Positions 33,981-45,329 of a stretch of DNA of 64,000 bases are shown here, one piece after another (position 1 is the stretch's first letter; each line of letters opens with the position of its first letter). A program made the position numbers and the translations under genes. Under the pieces are notes generated by a model that did not search any database, was not told where the DNA came from, and saw only the letters and a program-made list of their open reading frames with translations. Source of the DNA: Liolophura sinensis (Eukaryota > Mollusca > Polyplacophora > Chitonida > Chitonidae). Location: the NCBI RefSeq assembly GCF_032854445.1, contig NC_088295.1, forward strand, positions 15,981,385 through 16,045,384, written 5' to 3'.

Positions 33981-35169
33981 ATACATGTATATACATACAC
34001 ATCCTGGCTTGGATACCATTTATTTCTTTGTTATTTATCACCATTCTCAAATTTTTTTCCAAATACACAAACCTAAAGGGTGGTGGGCAGTTTTATGGGC
34101 AGAGGATACCGAAGGTTCCAGAGTAAACCACCAACATTGCAATGCGTCATACTCTTGGAAGGTAACGGTCTCTGACAAACTTCATGTCAGACCAGACATG
34201 ATAGTGTCTGAACACCAGACATGATGGTGCCTTTAAACGCGACTTGCCCAAAAGACCTTGAGAGCAAGTGGGTTTTCATGAAAATTTCCTATGTGATAAT
34301 GAAATTGAACTCATGTTTGGGATGGCCTATACAGCGATTAAAAGCTCCCTATAACCCGGGCGACCTCGACCCGCGACCTTGGTATGATTTAGATACAATT
34401 ATGGCCCCGGGACCTGGCAGCCCCACCTGCACTGCCACATCGGGTTCAACTTAATGTGGCTGACGGTTGACACGATATGCTTGGACAAGTCAGTCATTAG
34501 ATGGTACGATCCCGTTTCAGGTTGGATTCATTTGAACAATTCGGTGGCTAGATGGTTTTTCTGAATTCCGTTCTGGCCATCGGCCGTGTCCACCTAAATG
34601 TGTTACACGAGGTGATAAGCCGATAAACTGAACGGTCATGGCAGATAAAGTGGCTAATGTGCAAGTAGATAAGTAGTCTAAACTGAGCTCGGTCAGGTGT
34701 GAAAATGTACAATTTAGTACTCAGTCGCAGGTGACTTTCATACTGGACAAAACACCCTGTTAAAAGACTCACACATTTATAGTCCACAGTAAAAACTTTC
34801 GTAGTAAACGTGGTTTCATTTGTTACATTCGTCAGATTCATTTGTGGAATGTAATGATTTCAATATACTTCACAAGTTTTTAATCAAAAAACTCTTGTGC
34901 CATGTTCTGTTCTATGAGAATAACACCCTACATTGGCAAACATGCACACAGCTTTCTAAAACCTCTGGCGATTTGTTGCAAAGTAGTTTTCATCTGATCT
35001 GCTGTATAAGCATGAATGTGTACATCAACCCAGTGCTTTTACGGTTGCAATGAAAGCTCAACTGACATACCTACATGTCTGTTGGTATTCGACCTGGACA
35101 TTATTCGCGGACTATGAGTTTGAAATTTGAATTGCATGTCATGCCTAGAATATCGACCCTCTTCCTTGC
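33981..35169. other. Gene-free stretch
   Basis: Nothing supported. Confidence 0.45.
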
Positions 35170-35255
35170 ATCGCTGAATACTGAAAACCAGCCGTCAACC
35201 AATATCCATGTACGTTTCAGGTCAATAATGGCAAGGCCAGTTCCCAAAACGACGC
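35170..35255 (-). repeat. Copy 2 of the dispersed ~75-bp conserved sequence
   Basis: Minus-strand reading GTCGTTTTGGGAACTGGCCT, TGCCATTATTGACCTGAAAC and TTGGTTGACGGCTGG parallels copies at 24435-24511 and 36820-36893. Confidence 0.6.
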
Positions 35256-35297
35256 TTTCCACAAACGAGGGGCATAATGATCTTGATAATGTTGATA

Positions 35298-35563
35298 AGG
35301 GGCCTCCGTGGCTCAGTTGGTTAGCGTAATGACCCAGGAGTCTCTCACCAATGCGGTCGCTGTGAGTTCAAGTCCAGCTCATGCTGGCTCCCTCTCCGGC
35401 CGTACGTGGGAAGGTTTGACAGCAACCTGCGGATGGTCGTGGGTTTCCTCCGGGCTGTGCCCGGTTTCCACCCACCATAATGCTGGCCGCCATCGTATAA
35501 GTGAAATATTCTTGAGTATGGTGTAAAACACCAATCAAATAAATAAATAAATAAATAAATAAA
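35298..35563 (+). mobile_element. SINE family 1, full-length, 14-bp target-site duplication
   Basis: The element runs from AGGGGCCTCCGTGGCTCAGT to (AAAT)n. TGATAATGTTGATA flanks it exactly at 35284-35297 and 35564-35577, the clearest insertion signature in the window. Compared with 19034-19307 the head lacks the GCGCGCTAGCGCAGC segment after GTTAGC, a deletion within the tRNA-like region. The near-perfect duplication points to a relatively recent insertion. Confidence 0.93.
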
Positions 35564-35577
35564 TGATAATGTTGATA

Positions 35578-36487
35578 GTGTGAAAACAACATTTTCGCAA
35601 GGTGATAATTATATAGTTGTTTGACACCAACAATGTTTATTCAAGACAGGCACTAATCTTCCATAATACTTGACCCATAACGTCAATGAAAGACCTTGTC
35701 GAGGTCGACCAAGGGCGACAACTGTCAGACAAATCGTAATCGACTACCTGTGTGGAATATGCATACACGTCACCTACGTTTCATTCGTTAAAATACTCAT
35801 ACTTTAACGATAGGAGCAACATGATGTGGGGGGGAGGCAATGAACATTTCCTTGTAGTCCTTGTCGTTCGACATCATCTCTTTGAGGATGGATCGGTTAT
35901 GCTGGGGGTCAGAATCACCGTAGCCCCGGTGGAACAGTTTTACAGTACTACCGGAGAACATCCTGTGAAAAAACGTCGAGCCATTTTCGCGTCGTCATGC
36001 ACCTTGATTTGTCTTCTATACATGGGTGATAACAATTGCACACATTGAAACTGGCTATATGTACCTTCAAGAACAAAACATTACAGCTTTATTGTGATCA
36101 GCAAAGAGGAATCGCACGATATTGACGACTTAGATACAAAGTTTTACTGATAAACTGTTTATCTTGTTAAAGGTATTGAATAACTTTTTTTTAAAATACA
36201 AAATCAACTTCTATTTTGATAGTATCTGGTGAATCTCGCGGAATCCTGCGTGCACAACAGGAGGATTGCTAAAATCAGAAATCCGGAAGTCACATTTTAT
36301 ACATACAAATCTTTTTTAAGTCCTGAACTATTGCTGAATGAGATGCATCACATACATAACATACAATCACGTCTAACCCTTTTACATGTCTCCCTTTCGA
36401 ATGGGCACATCATTCAATCAGTCAAATGAAAAAAATACGATAAATGTGATATACAGTTTGAAAATTATGTGTATTCTGTCCGATATA
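35578..36487. other. Gene-free stretch
   Basis: A 98-codon frame at 35752-36048 has no recognisable feature. Nothing supported. Confidence 0.4.
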
Positions 36488-36819
36488 TTAGTTGCCTTTT
36501 AGCCGTGACGAGCATGTAGCTAATCTAGGAAAAGACGCTGCTGACGGTGTTGTTGGAGATGATAGTCTTCTTGATGCGTATGTTTGAAATGCATCGCACC
36601 TTGTGACCGCACATGCGTTTATTCGTTTGCTCTTGAATGTTTCGAATTTTTGTTTCACAGACATTAAGACCCGAATGTTAGACAGTTTAATTCTTATAAG
36701 GATATAAGGTATATTAATAATAGTAGTTTTGATGACGAAGCACCGAGTGTTTTTTCTGATCATGCACATTTTATATCCTAATGCATGTTCATGAATCAAT
36801 GCCCTTGAAACACACATAC

Positions 36820-36893
36820 GATTACCAACCGTCAACCAATAAATACGTTCCAGGTCAGTAATCGCCAGGCCAATTACCAAAACGATGTATAAC
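36820..36893 (-). repeat. Copy 3 of the dispersed ~75-bp conserved sequence
   Basis: Minus-strand reading ATCGTTTTGGTAATTGGCCT, GGCGATTACTGACCTGGAAC and TTGGTTGACGGTTGG. It adjoins the SINE at 36907-37175 and sits in a 135-codon minus frame that I do not accept as a gene. Confidence 0.6.
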
Positions 36894-36906
36894 ACAAAAC
36901 TAATGA

Positions 36907-37175
36907 TTTTTTTTTTTTTTTTTTTGATTGGTGTTTTACGCCGTTCTCAAGAATATTTCACTTATACGACGGCGGCCAGCATTATGGTGGGTGGAAACCG
37001 GGCAGAGCCCGGGGGAAACCCACGACCATCCGCAGGTTGCTGGAAAACCTTCCCACGTACGGCCGGAGAGGAAGGCAGCATGAGCTGGTCTTGAACTCAC
37101 AGCGACCGCATTGGTGAGAGGCTTCTGGGTCATTACGCTGCTAGCGCGCTAACCGACTGAGCCACGGAGGCCCCC
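36907..37175 (-). mobile_element. SINE family 1, full-length, poly(A)-tailed (minus strand)
   Basis: The head (plus-strand CGCGCTAACCGACTGAGCCA then CGGAGGCCCC at about 37146-37175) and body are intact. The tail is a homopolymer (plus-strand T run 36907-36925) rather than the (TAAA)n of other copies. AAAACTAATGA flanks both sides (36896-36906 and 37176-37186). Confidence 0.92.
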
Positions 37176-37186
37176 AAAACTAATGA

Positions 37187-38938
37187 AGTACATAAAGTGC
37201 GAAAATAGGACTGAATAAAAATCAGTATTCTAATCGTGTACCATGCTAGAATATAAGTTGTCGATAACAAATATGTATCTCAGTTGGGCTTTGATTGCAA
37301 CTGTTCATATATCCAACGTGGCGATCAAATTCAACATGAAGATGAAGATACCGTCCTAGCCCGGGGTTAAGCGGAATTAGACACAATCATGAAGCAGAGC
37401 GCTAGAGATCCTTCTCGCTCTATCCATATTTCCTTATAAGAGAATAGTCATTGTAAAACTTAAGATACTTGAAGTGAAGGCATTTAGATATAGATGAGCT
37501 GTTTAGCATGAAATACTCGATCTGAGCTGAAAGGTTCTTTTAGAGTAAGCGAACTTATTGCTGTAAATATGGCATAGTTAGACACCCAGCTCAGTTTTCA
37601 TATATTTGGCTGTATTATACTTGGAGAAACAGTTAGGTTTTTTTTCCAGATAAACATTTCATGGGTTAGATTGTGATTACTTAGTGTTTTATTTTGGCTT
37701 TTAAAGGGAAAGGAAATCAACGTTTTCAAGATGAATTCGTGAACGTTTAATGTTTAATGTGAAATGTTTAATACGTCTCATCATGAGAGCCTCATGTATA
37801 TTATCTATATTGCAAAGAACTTCTGTGATAAAGTCTGGGAATCGAGAGTAAAAGTGGTTCCAGGAGAAGCGGATTCAAGCTGACCAAATAAATTGTCAAT
37901 AACAATGAGAAACGTACTCAAGTCGGCTCAAAAATCGGCTGTAAGAATGAGAAACGAATTCAAGCTGGCCAAAATCGACACCTCATGTACAGAAAGAAAA
38001 CCCTGCAAGTCCTTTGTCCAGGCAATGACTAGGGTAAATAGAATGACAGATTCACTGTTATAACGGTTACAGCAGTAAATAGTTATCTAAGCTTGACGAA
38101 CGACTAGCGGTTGTATCAGAAAACGTGCACTACCCAAGCTGGTCGCCAAGTTGAATGCGAACAGGAGGGAGTGAGAGATTCCAGACGTGTCAGGAGAGAA
38201 AACTAATGCCGCGCGAATATGACGGCCAAGGTAAGGCTCGTTCATCAAGGCACATGACAACAAGGCAACACTCCCAACTCAGTCCATTCAACTCTCCGAC
38301 TGCACATATTCCTAGCCTCTACCTTCCTTCTGTTGCTTCTTGCAGTAAAAGAGCCGAGGGCAAGAAGACAAGCTCAAGGTCTGTTCCTGTAAACATATAC
38401 TGGCTGCACGCACGGAATCAGCCCTTGCACTTGTTACTCGACCACATGGGCAAACTTTTCCCCATACAACCGGAATCTGATTGGTTGGTGGCTTACACGG
38501 ATTGCGTCCGGCCCGTCAGCTGATTTCCCGGCCCGAGGCAGGCTGAAGAAATTGCAATAACAAAATACAGACCTTTGGCAGAGTTGTCCGCCCTGAACAA
38601 AAGCCAAACATCTCCATATGACGACTATATATATGAAGCCCTGCCGGCTCTAATATCCGCCAGCGATATTTTAGATAAAGGGTATGTCCCTGACACAAGA
38701 ATTCCTCTTAGTCGTCTACGTGTGATGCACTTGAGAAATGGCGTGATTATGACATAGATTACGCAGGCCTAAGGCTGCTACACAACAGGTTAAGCCCATC
38801 CAGGTGGAGTTCGCCTCGCAAAACCTCGCATTCTCGCTTTCCAGCTCGGCCAGGCGATCTGGACCACACTTGGTTTTCCCTCTCATAAATCTTTCTGAAA
38901 TTCGGCATTTTTGAGATTGCTCGGGAAAAATTGGGTTA
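37187..38938. other. Gene-free stretch upstream of gene A
   Basis: No exon or repeat supported. A 122-codon frame (38155-38523) lacks any recognisable feature. The final part should hold the promoter of gene A. Confidence 0.4.
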
Positions 38939-38940
38939 AT

Positions 38941-38949
38941 TTTTATATT
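38941..38949 (+). promoter_or_regulatory. TATA-like element upstream of gene A
   Basis: TTTTATATT lies about 55 bp before the gene A start codon. A transcription start roughly 30 bp downstream would leave a short 5' leader. Only the position and motif support it. Confidence 0.3.
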
Positions 38950-38999
38950 CCTACCGAGGCCCTGGTTTGCTTACATCGAAGCTGTGGTACAGAGTAAAG

Positions 39000-39102
39000 A
39001 TGAAATCGGTGTTGTTTGTTTGTGTGGTGATCTGTCTGACGGACATCGCTGCAGTCCTGGGCTCGCGACCGGCCAGTCGCCACAGAAGGGACAGATTCAC
39101 AG
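39000..39102 (+). CDS. Gene A exon 1: signal peptide of secreted Cys-rich precursor
   Basis: The ATG at 39000 opens MKSVLFVCVVICLTDIAAVL, a textbook signal peptide (basic n-region, hydrophobic core, cleavage probable near GS, residues 21-22). It is followed by SRPASRHRRDRFT. The exon ends at ACAG|GTAGGC in phase 1. An in-frame start codon 33 bp upstream would bury the signal peptide, so 39000 is preferred. The dibasic HRR at residues 28-30 suits prohormone-convertase cleavage. The exon joins 43785 across a 4.7-kb intron that holds a SINE and a minisatellite. Confidence 0.7.
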
Positions 39103-40345
39103 GTAGGCAGACAGTGGGCTTCTCTCCACAGGGACAGAGTTTCTACGCTTAAGTTACTTGATCTTCAGGCATGCTGTAGTTGGTAAAGATTAGCTGATAA
39201 CCCGCTCACGCCGAGCATACTTCTCCAGCATATTTTCTCTGTACATAAAATATCTCTGGATTCCCAAGCAGGCGTAACTTAGTACGCAATTTCTTCGACT
39301 GAAAAAGGCTCTTCGGAAAGTTTCTTCTCATCGCAGTCTTAAACATTTATTTAAGGCATGTAAGGTATTTAAGACAAGATAAATCTGATATCGCTTGTCA
39401 ATCCATTACAGGGTAAACACATATGTAAGGTGGTCGTTAACAGATTACTCTCTCCGTTGACAGATGAAAAGACTAAAAAAGTAAAATGTTTGTTCCTTGC
39501 AAGTCGCACTAGGTTGTCAGACGTTTAGACGGAAAGTAAGCTTGACCCCAATCTTCTCCTGTCATGTCGCTTCTTTCGAAAATAGTTACAGCAAGTTGTT
39601 AGCATAACCCCTCGGCTTGTGTCTAACTTGTTAAGTTTCCACACTGACATAAGACGTATTTTAAGGGAGGAGAGCTGCTGTGACAGTTCTTGAGAAAACT
39701 CTCTCATTTCGCTTCAAGAGGACTCTTCTGTTTGTCAAATCTGTCAGACAGCGGCTGGGAAAATGTGACCGTAAACTGAGAGGAAGCTTGATTCTAACAT
39801 TTGACATTCAAACAATGAATCTCTCCTGGCTGCGAACAGTCGTATGTCGGCTTCGTCTACAATTGGAAAACCCTAATTGGAGAATTCTCAAAATAGCCCC
39901 TGTCAGCTGGCTACCGTCGAGGTGACATATACACCCCATTACCTCGCCTTGAGCCTATAAATCTCGCTTAAGACGTGATCTTGGAGCCATTATTTATCTA
40001 CATTCGTCGATACTTTGAGCCATTCATCTGAATATATCTCGTAGATTGTATAACAGAGGAACGTTTGTTAATTTTTGCAGACAATTTCAAGCAGCAGAAG
40101 CAATGAAAAGTTTGGGTGGCGTTTTTCCCGCCATGTCAGAAATGTTCACTTACATTAAGCGGTGAAATTAGCACCATTCATAAGGACGTTTTCTTGAGCA
40201 CTTTCGTTTTACGTAACTCAAACCAAGAGTCTTTTAAGGAATGCTTTAAGGAATGTTTTCACGCATTCATAATGATCTAATCCCTGTTGGATGTTGACAT
40301 CACTGATCCAAACGTCACTGTTCACATTAAGCAAACAGGGCTGTA

Positions 40346-40614
40346 AGGGGTCTTCGTGGCGGAGGAGGGTAACGCGCTTTCGCGGGGCATTGACCTAGAG
40401 CCTCTCACCCATGCGGTCGATCTGAGTTCAAACCCAGCTCGTGCTGGCTTCCTCTCCGTCCCGTACGTGGAAAAGTCTGCAGAGCAACCTGCAGATGGTC
40501 ATGGGTTTCCCCCGGGCTCTGCTCGGTTTCCTCCCACCAAAGTGCTGACTGTCGTCGCAAAAGTGAAATATTCTTGAGTACGGCGTAAAACACCAATCAA
40601 ATAAATTAATAAAT
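40346..40614 (+). mobile_element. SINE family 1, diverged copy in gene A intron 1
   Basis: From AGGGGTCTTCGTGGCGGAGG to CAATCAAATAAATTAATAAA, with the standard body (GCAACCTGCAGATGGTCATG, AAAGTGAAATATTCTTGAGT). The head and body carry many substitutions, and no convincing target-site duplication remains, so it is older than the copies at 35298 and 36907. Confidence 0.85.
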
Positions 40615-42244
40615 AAACAGACCTTTATTGTTATAGCGGTCATGGGCACACAAGGTTTGTGAGGCAAGTCACGTACTTAAAAAAGTGTTATGTTTAAAAA
40701 CCAGAAAATAAGAGACTTAACCACAGTTCCCGGATCTAACCACTAGGTAACCAAAGCCGACATGTTAAACAAAAGATAAACACGAAAGCTCATAATTCCT
40801 CTGGAAATTGGCCCTCGAAGCTGAGTGGCATGTGGATATGCGCTAACCGCAAAAAGATCTGGTTTCGTTGAAGGCTATCGACGACTTTTGCTGAAACTGA
40901 TTAGGGCTGGTGAAACACCTGTGTGCTGACATCTGTCAGACAGAATGATTGACAGTCGGCAATGTAAACACATCGTGGAACGCGCGAGACAGTGAAATCA
41001 TACGCGCGACTTCGGGAACGTGATGGCAACACACCTCAGCTCGAATGCCGAACTTGTGTTAACACCACAGGCAAGTTTCGTAAGAACTTGATCATGTAAT
41101 GCGCAAGCTGTATGAAGGCTGCTTAACTATACAGAATTACAGACTAAGTTATCAGGAATGAAGTAATGCTTTACGACTTAAGAAACGCATGTGTGATATG
41201 TCATACGACAGTAGATAAATCGTTTTATGGGGGGAAATAGAAATAAAAATAACACTTGATGTTTGAAAGATGGTCCCCTAATATACTAGAAACTTCTTAT
41301 GGTAACGACTACAGCCATCCATACTTATTTTCGACTAGTATTATCAAGTAATGCACACACTTCATGAATCTAACATACATGAAGCTGACTTCACTCATCA
41401 CGGCCCGTCTAAGCGCCTTGTCTTACGGGTGGTTTAGGTGAGTTTCATGGTTTTATTAATTCTTCGTGATTTTTCAGATGTTTTATTAAGTGAAGTGTCA
41501 TTTCAATGTGTCAACGATAAATGGTCAGATCATGAGTTTTAAGGGAAGGCGTTATTGCCTATTTTCTGATAGAGATTAAACATTAATGTAATGCTTTTCT
41601 GAAAGATAAGCCTCGTTGCTACAAGAAAGTCAAAAATAACGTGAACATAAATGAATGACTAAATTAATGTATATGCCTAACTAACGCCATTTTGGCAGTA
41701 TTGCAGGCATATCGTTGGGAGAACGTAGTTAAATGGTGAACATGGAAGGATCTCAAGTTACAGGCAGAAACCAACTTCTTTACTTAGCGCCGTCACGTTT
41801 TGCCTTCAATTCCGCTACAAAATAAACACATGCCACACGTTCATTGTTTACAACTAAATTATGGGTCACGCTGACATTCTCGTTGGAAGAGAAACACTAC
41901 GTTGTGAATGAATGAAGGTCAGTATGAGAGCGATGCCTTGTAAATTTACAGAAGACATTCGCAAAACCGTTTACCACCTCAAGTTTGTTGTAGAAATGAC
42001 AAAGTGTTGAGTAATTTGTCAAGCCGCACGATTAAGACACACCATCAGTCGCATTACTGATCAATTGATGATCGATCCAATAGATTTGAACCATTGGAAG
42101 AAATCTAGATAGCAATTCATTGTTTATTTACGCCGTGTTGACGTTGGCTCTGACCCATATATACATGCGAGAGAACGGCCGCAGCATCTTGCCAGTATAA
42201 CCATTTATCATGTGGAAGTTTGCAGCTGTTCTACACGTATATAG

Positions 42245-43660
42245 CAGTTTCTGTGGCGATGTAACAAGGTAGCCCCACTATGTTAAAGCAAGCTGAGTCG
42301 ATGTAACAGGCTAACTTCATTTTAGGTAACGGAAAGGTCAGTTTATGCAACGGGGCTGCCTCGATTTATGTAAAGGCAAGCCCAGCCTGATTAAAATGGT
42401 TGCATCACTTTTCTCTAAGGGAAGCCCATAATATCAAAGTTGTCTCACTTTATGTAAAGGCATGCTCAGTGTATTAAACAGGGTTGCCTTACTTTGTGCA
42501 AAGGCAAAATCAGACCCTTCAACAGGGTTGCCTGGGTGGGCTTGAAATTTCCTGCGACTCTTAACCATCCATTTTAATTGACGAAGTATATACGAAAGTC
42601 TGCTGCGACGCATATATGTGTACCAGTCTGTTTGCAACAGTGTTCCTCAGTCCATGTGATAGGTTATCCCCAAACTGTGTAACAGGGTGACGTTAGTTCG
42701 TGTGCAACAGTGCTTCCTCAGCCTGTGTTAAAAGTCATCTCCAATCTAAGTATTATACAGGGTAACATCGATCTGTGCGCAGCAGTGCTTCATCGGTCCA
42801 TGTTAACGGTTATCCCCAATTTGTGTAATATGGTAACATCAGTCTGTGTGCAACAATGCTTCCTCTGTCTATGTTAAAGGTTATCCCCAGTCTATATATT
42901 CAACAGGGAAAAAATCAGTCTTTGTGCAGCAATGCTTCCTGAGTCTATGTTAAAGTTCATCCTCAATCTATGTAACACGGTAACATCGGTCTGTATGCAA
43001 CAATGCTTCCTCTATCTATGTTGAAGGTTAACCTCAGTCTATGTTACATGGTAACATTGGTCTGGGTGCAACAATGCTTCCTCAGTCTTATGTTAAAGGT
43101 TATCCTCAATCTGTGTAACATGGTAACATCGGTCGATTTGTATGCAACAATGCTTCCTCAATGTATGTTAAAGGCTCTCCTCAATCTATGTAATATGGTA
43201 ACGTCAGTATGATGGGGTAATCTTAATATAGGTAAGAGGATAGCCTTCTGTGTTACAGAGTAGCTTGAATCCACCCGTATGTGGCACTGTAACACATACC
43301 TCCGCCTTTGTCCAGGGCAAATCAAGTGAGTCTTTGTAACACTGCCTCCAATCATGTATAGTACTGTGACTACCACGGTCTATACAATGGGGTAGCCTCC
43401 TCGGCCTTTGCAACAGAGTAGCCGCCCCAGTCTACGATGTATATAATAGGTTACGGTAACCGCCTTGGCCTGTGTAACCGCCTCCGTCTATGTCATTGGG
43501 TAGCTCCTTTGATTTATGTAATAGGATAACTGTCCCGATCCATGTAATAGAATAACCGTCTCGGTCTGTGTAATAGGTAACATCCTTGATCTGTGTAACA
43601 GGTAACGTCCTCAGTCTATGCAATGTGATAACCGTCTCAGACAATATAACACGGCGTACA
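42245..43660. repeat. Degenerate ~71-bp minisatellite in gene A intron 1
   Basis: The best-kept units start GGTAACATCGGTCTGTATGC then AACAATGCTTCCTC, CTATGTTAAAGGTTATCCTC and CAATCTATGTAACAT. GGTAAC starts at 42979, 43050 and 43122, a period of 71-72 bp. Towards both ends the array decays into a ~20-bp sub-unit (CAGTCTATGTAACAGGGT-like), suggesting the longer unit grew from a shorter one. Confidence 0.85.
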
Positions 43661-43784
43661 TTGTTAAAAAAAGACACACGTTTCTGTCTCCATCAACGAC
43701 CAAGTTGATTGGTGAATGTAAGTGATGAAAAGAGCAGGATTACGAACTATATGTCTCATTTTTTAACTGTTTATTTTTTCACAG

Positions 43785-43952
43785 ATTATTTAATGCATAT
43801 GGGAAGGAGAGGGATAACATATGGGAGGCAGGCTGCTTCGTTTATGTTAAACAAGGCTGACACGGATGACGAAGACTTGACAGAAAGCGTTGGCAGTGGC
43901 CAGGGGCCGGATAACACGGACAATCCAGGAGATATTCTGGACTACTTCAAAG
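43785..43952 (+). CDS. Gene A exon 2: GRR-containing propeptide and acidic linker
   Basis: The acceptor is TTATTTTTTCACAG (to 43784) and the donor TTCAAAG|GTTGGT. The exon is 168 bp (56 codons), phase 1 on both sides. It opens DYLMHMGRRGITYGRQ (residues 35-50), then an acidic, Gly/Asp-rich linker (DTDDEDLTES and further) ending DYFK. Joined to exon 1, the segment DRFTDYLMHM (residues 31-40) lies between RR (29-30) and GRR (41-43). That is the arrangement of a peptide released by dibasic cleavage and amidated from the Gly. Whether this peptide is made is inference. The exon has no counterpart found in gene B. Confidence 0.68.
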
Positions 43953-44039
43953 GTTGGTTTGTTATGACAGAAAGTTTCCGCTAAACGGTTTGTATATGTA
44001 ATCACCAAGCCACTCCGTGGAGCATGTAATGTTTCTAGT

Positions 44040-44345
44040 TAGTCCGGTAATGCTACTGGGCCGGCCTTACGTGGTATTCTCCCAAGGTCACTGGATCAGC
44101 CGTTCTGCTGGACACACAGTACACTTGGGTTGACCATACGGGCCATTCTGGCCAGTCTGCTGAACAGGTAATGCTCCTTGGTCGACCATAGGGGTCCTTC
44201 TGGTGAGGCTGTTGGACCGGTAATGCTCCTGGGCCGGCCATAGGCGTCATTCTGACCAGGCTGGGACCAGCCGTTCAGCTAGACGGGTCATAGTTGGACT
44301 AGTCAGGCTGCTGACGCAAATGAACTAGTCAGGCTGTTGGACCAG
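44040..44345. repeat. Degenerate tandem repeat in gene A intron 2
   Basis: Repeats of GGTAATGCTCCTGGGCCGGC plus CATA-GG-TCATTCTGACCAG-CTG, about 50-65 bp apart, begin near 44046, 44166 and 44217. Simple GCTGGACCAG/TCAGGCTG words continue to about 44345. Confidence 0.7.
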
Positions 44346-44359
44346 CCATGCTGCAGGGA

Positions 44360-44460
44360 CCAGTTTCACAAAGAGGTGTACGACATTTTTTTATCGTACA
44401 TGTGTCGTACGATATCTTGTGTGGTATTATCGTACATTTACGACATCATTGTGAAACTGG
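44360..44460. mobile_element. 101-bp foldback element in gene A intron 2
   Basis: It starts CCAGTTTCACAA and ends TTGTGAAACTGG, with imperfect complementarity continuing inward through TGTACGAC, TCGTACATG and CGTACGA words. It is a short palindromic MITE-like element. No target-site duplication could be identified. Confidence 0.65.
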
Positions 44461-45012
44461 GCACTTGTCCGGTCGTACAGCAGATTTTGTCAGGCTTTTA
44501 GCCCGGTTGTGAAGCTGGACTGGCCAGATTCAACGGCTTAGTCAAGTTGCTGGACTGGTCAGGCTGCTGATGGTTTAGACAAGCTGTTGATTTGATCTGC
44601 TTTTTAATGCCGGATTTTATGACCTGTAAATCATAACAATTCTACCCGTATAGGTTTAAGGGCTTGAAAGTTCATACCATAAAAAAATGTGTGCAGAATC
44701 TGGCCATGATGCTCATAAAAACAGCACAAACCTAGCTATACCCCGCCTAACTGGAAACTAGGCGCCGGGGTAAAAAAAAGGAATGAGCAGCTCTCTAATA
44801 ATGATAAAAAATCGTTGAATTCAATAGAGAAATAACACCCTCGCATTTGACGCGTTACAGGCATTAATTCTCATGTTAAAAAGTGGCTTCTGCGAGAATA
44901 GCTCCATTCGAAATATTTCTTAAGGAATGCAAAACAATATAAGGATTAACCTACAATTAAAAAACGTGGATGGATTCCAGTGAATCGATCAATTATTTTT
45001 TGTCTTTTTCAG

Positions 45013-45329
45013 AAGTCCCTCGATCTCACTGGTCTTGTTGCATGTTGGGAAGATTAGCGGGAGATAAGGGCTTCCACTGCCATGCGCAGTTGTACAAGTC
45101 AGCCCTACAATCAAGGAACAGAAGCAGGGGGAATTACCGGAAAACAAACTTGTATGGCAGATATTATGCTTCAAGATACGGGAAGGAGCTTATGTACACG
45201 TTCCAGAAATGCTTGGCTAGCAGGGCGAATGAATTTAATAAATGTTGTTATGCGGCTACAGTGGAGCGGCGCGAAATGCACCGATGGCACATGTACCACG
45301 AGTATAAGGTCTCTATCAGAGGTTATTAA
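45013..45329 (+). CDS. Gene A exon 3: cysteine-rich C-terminal domain
   Basis: The acceptor TGTCTTTTTCAG ends at 45012. The exon enters in phase 1 and ends TAA at 45327-45329, completing a 195-residue precursor. Six cysteines lie at about residues 99, 100, 113, 157, 168 and 169: CC-x12-C-x43-C-x10-CC, with G at 103, YGK at 146-148 and F-N-K-CC at 165-169. The middle is basic and Tyr/Arg-rich. Gene B (56152-58738, minus) repeats this scaffold exactly except for two residues in the central spacer. The CC-x2-G start and F-x-x-CC end recall anaphylatoxin-like domains, but the centre is about 30 residues too long, so I do not assign that family. It is probably secreted, as exon 1 encodes a signal peptide. 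Confidence 0.7.

Larger units (their letters stand above)
39103..43784 (+). other. Gene A intron 1 (inferred)
   Basis: The GT-AG intron has donor GTAGGC at 39103 and acceptor TTATTTTTTCACAG ending 43784. It contains a family 1 SINE (40346-40614) and a long minisatellite (42245-43660) and is otherwise featureless. No additional phase-1 exon is evident inside it. Confidence 0.6.

Noticed and set aside
36488-36895. A 135-codon minus frame with GLAITDL, resembling GPCR TM2
   Set aside because: The matching part is a dispersed repeat with other copies at 24435 and 35170. The rest has no transmembrane pattern, and the frame begins at GTG.
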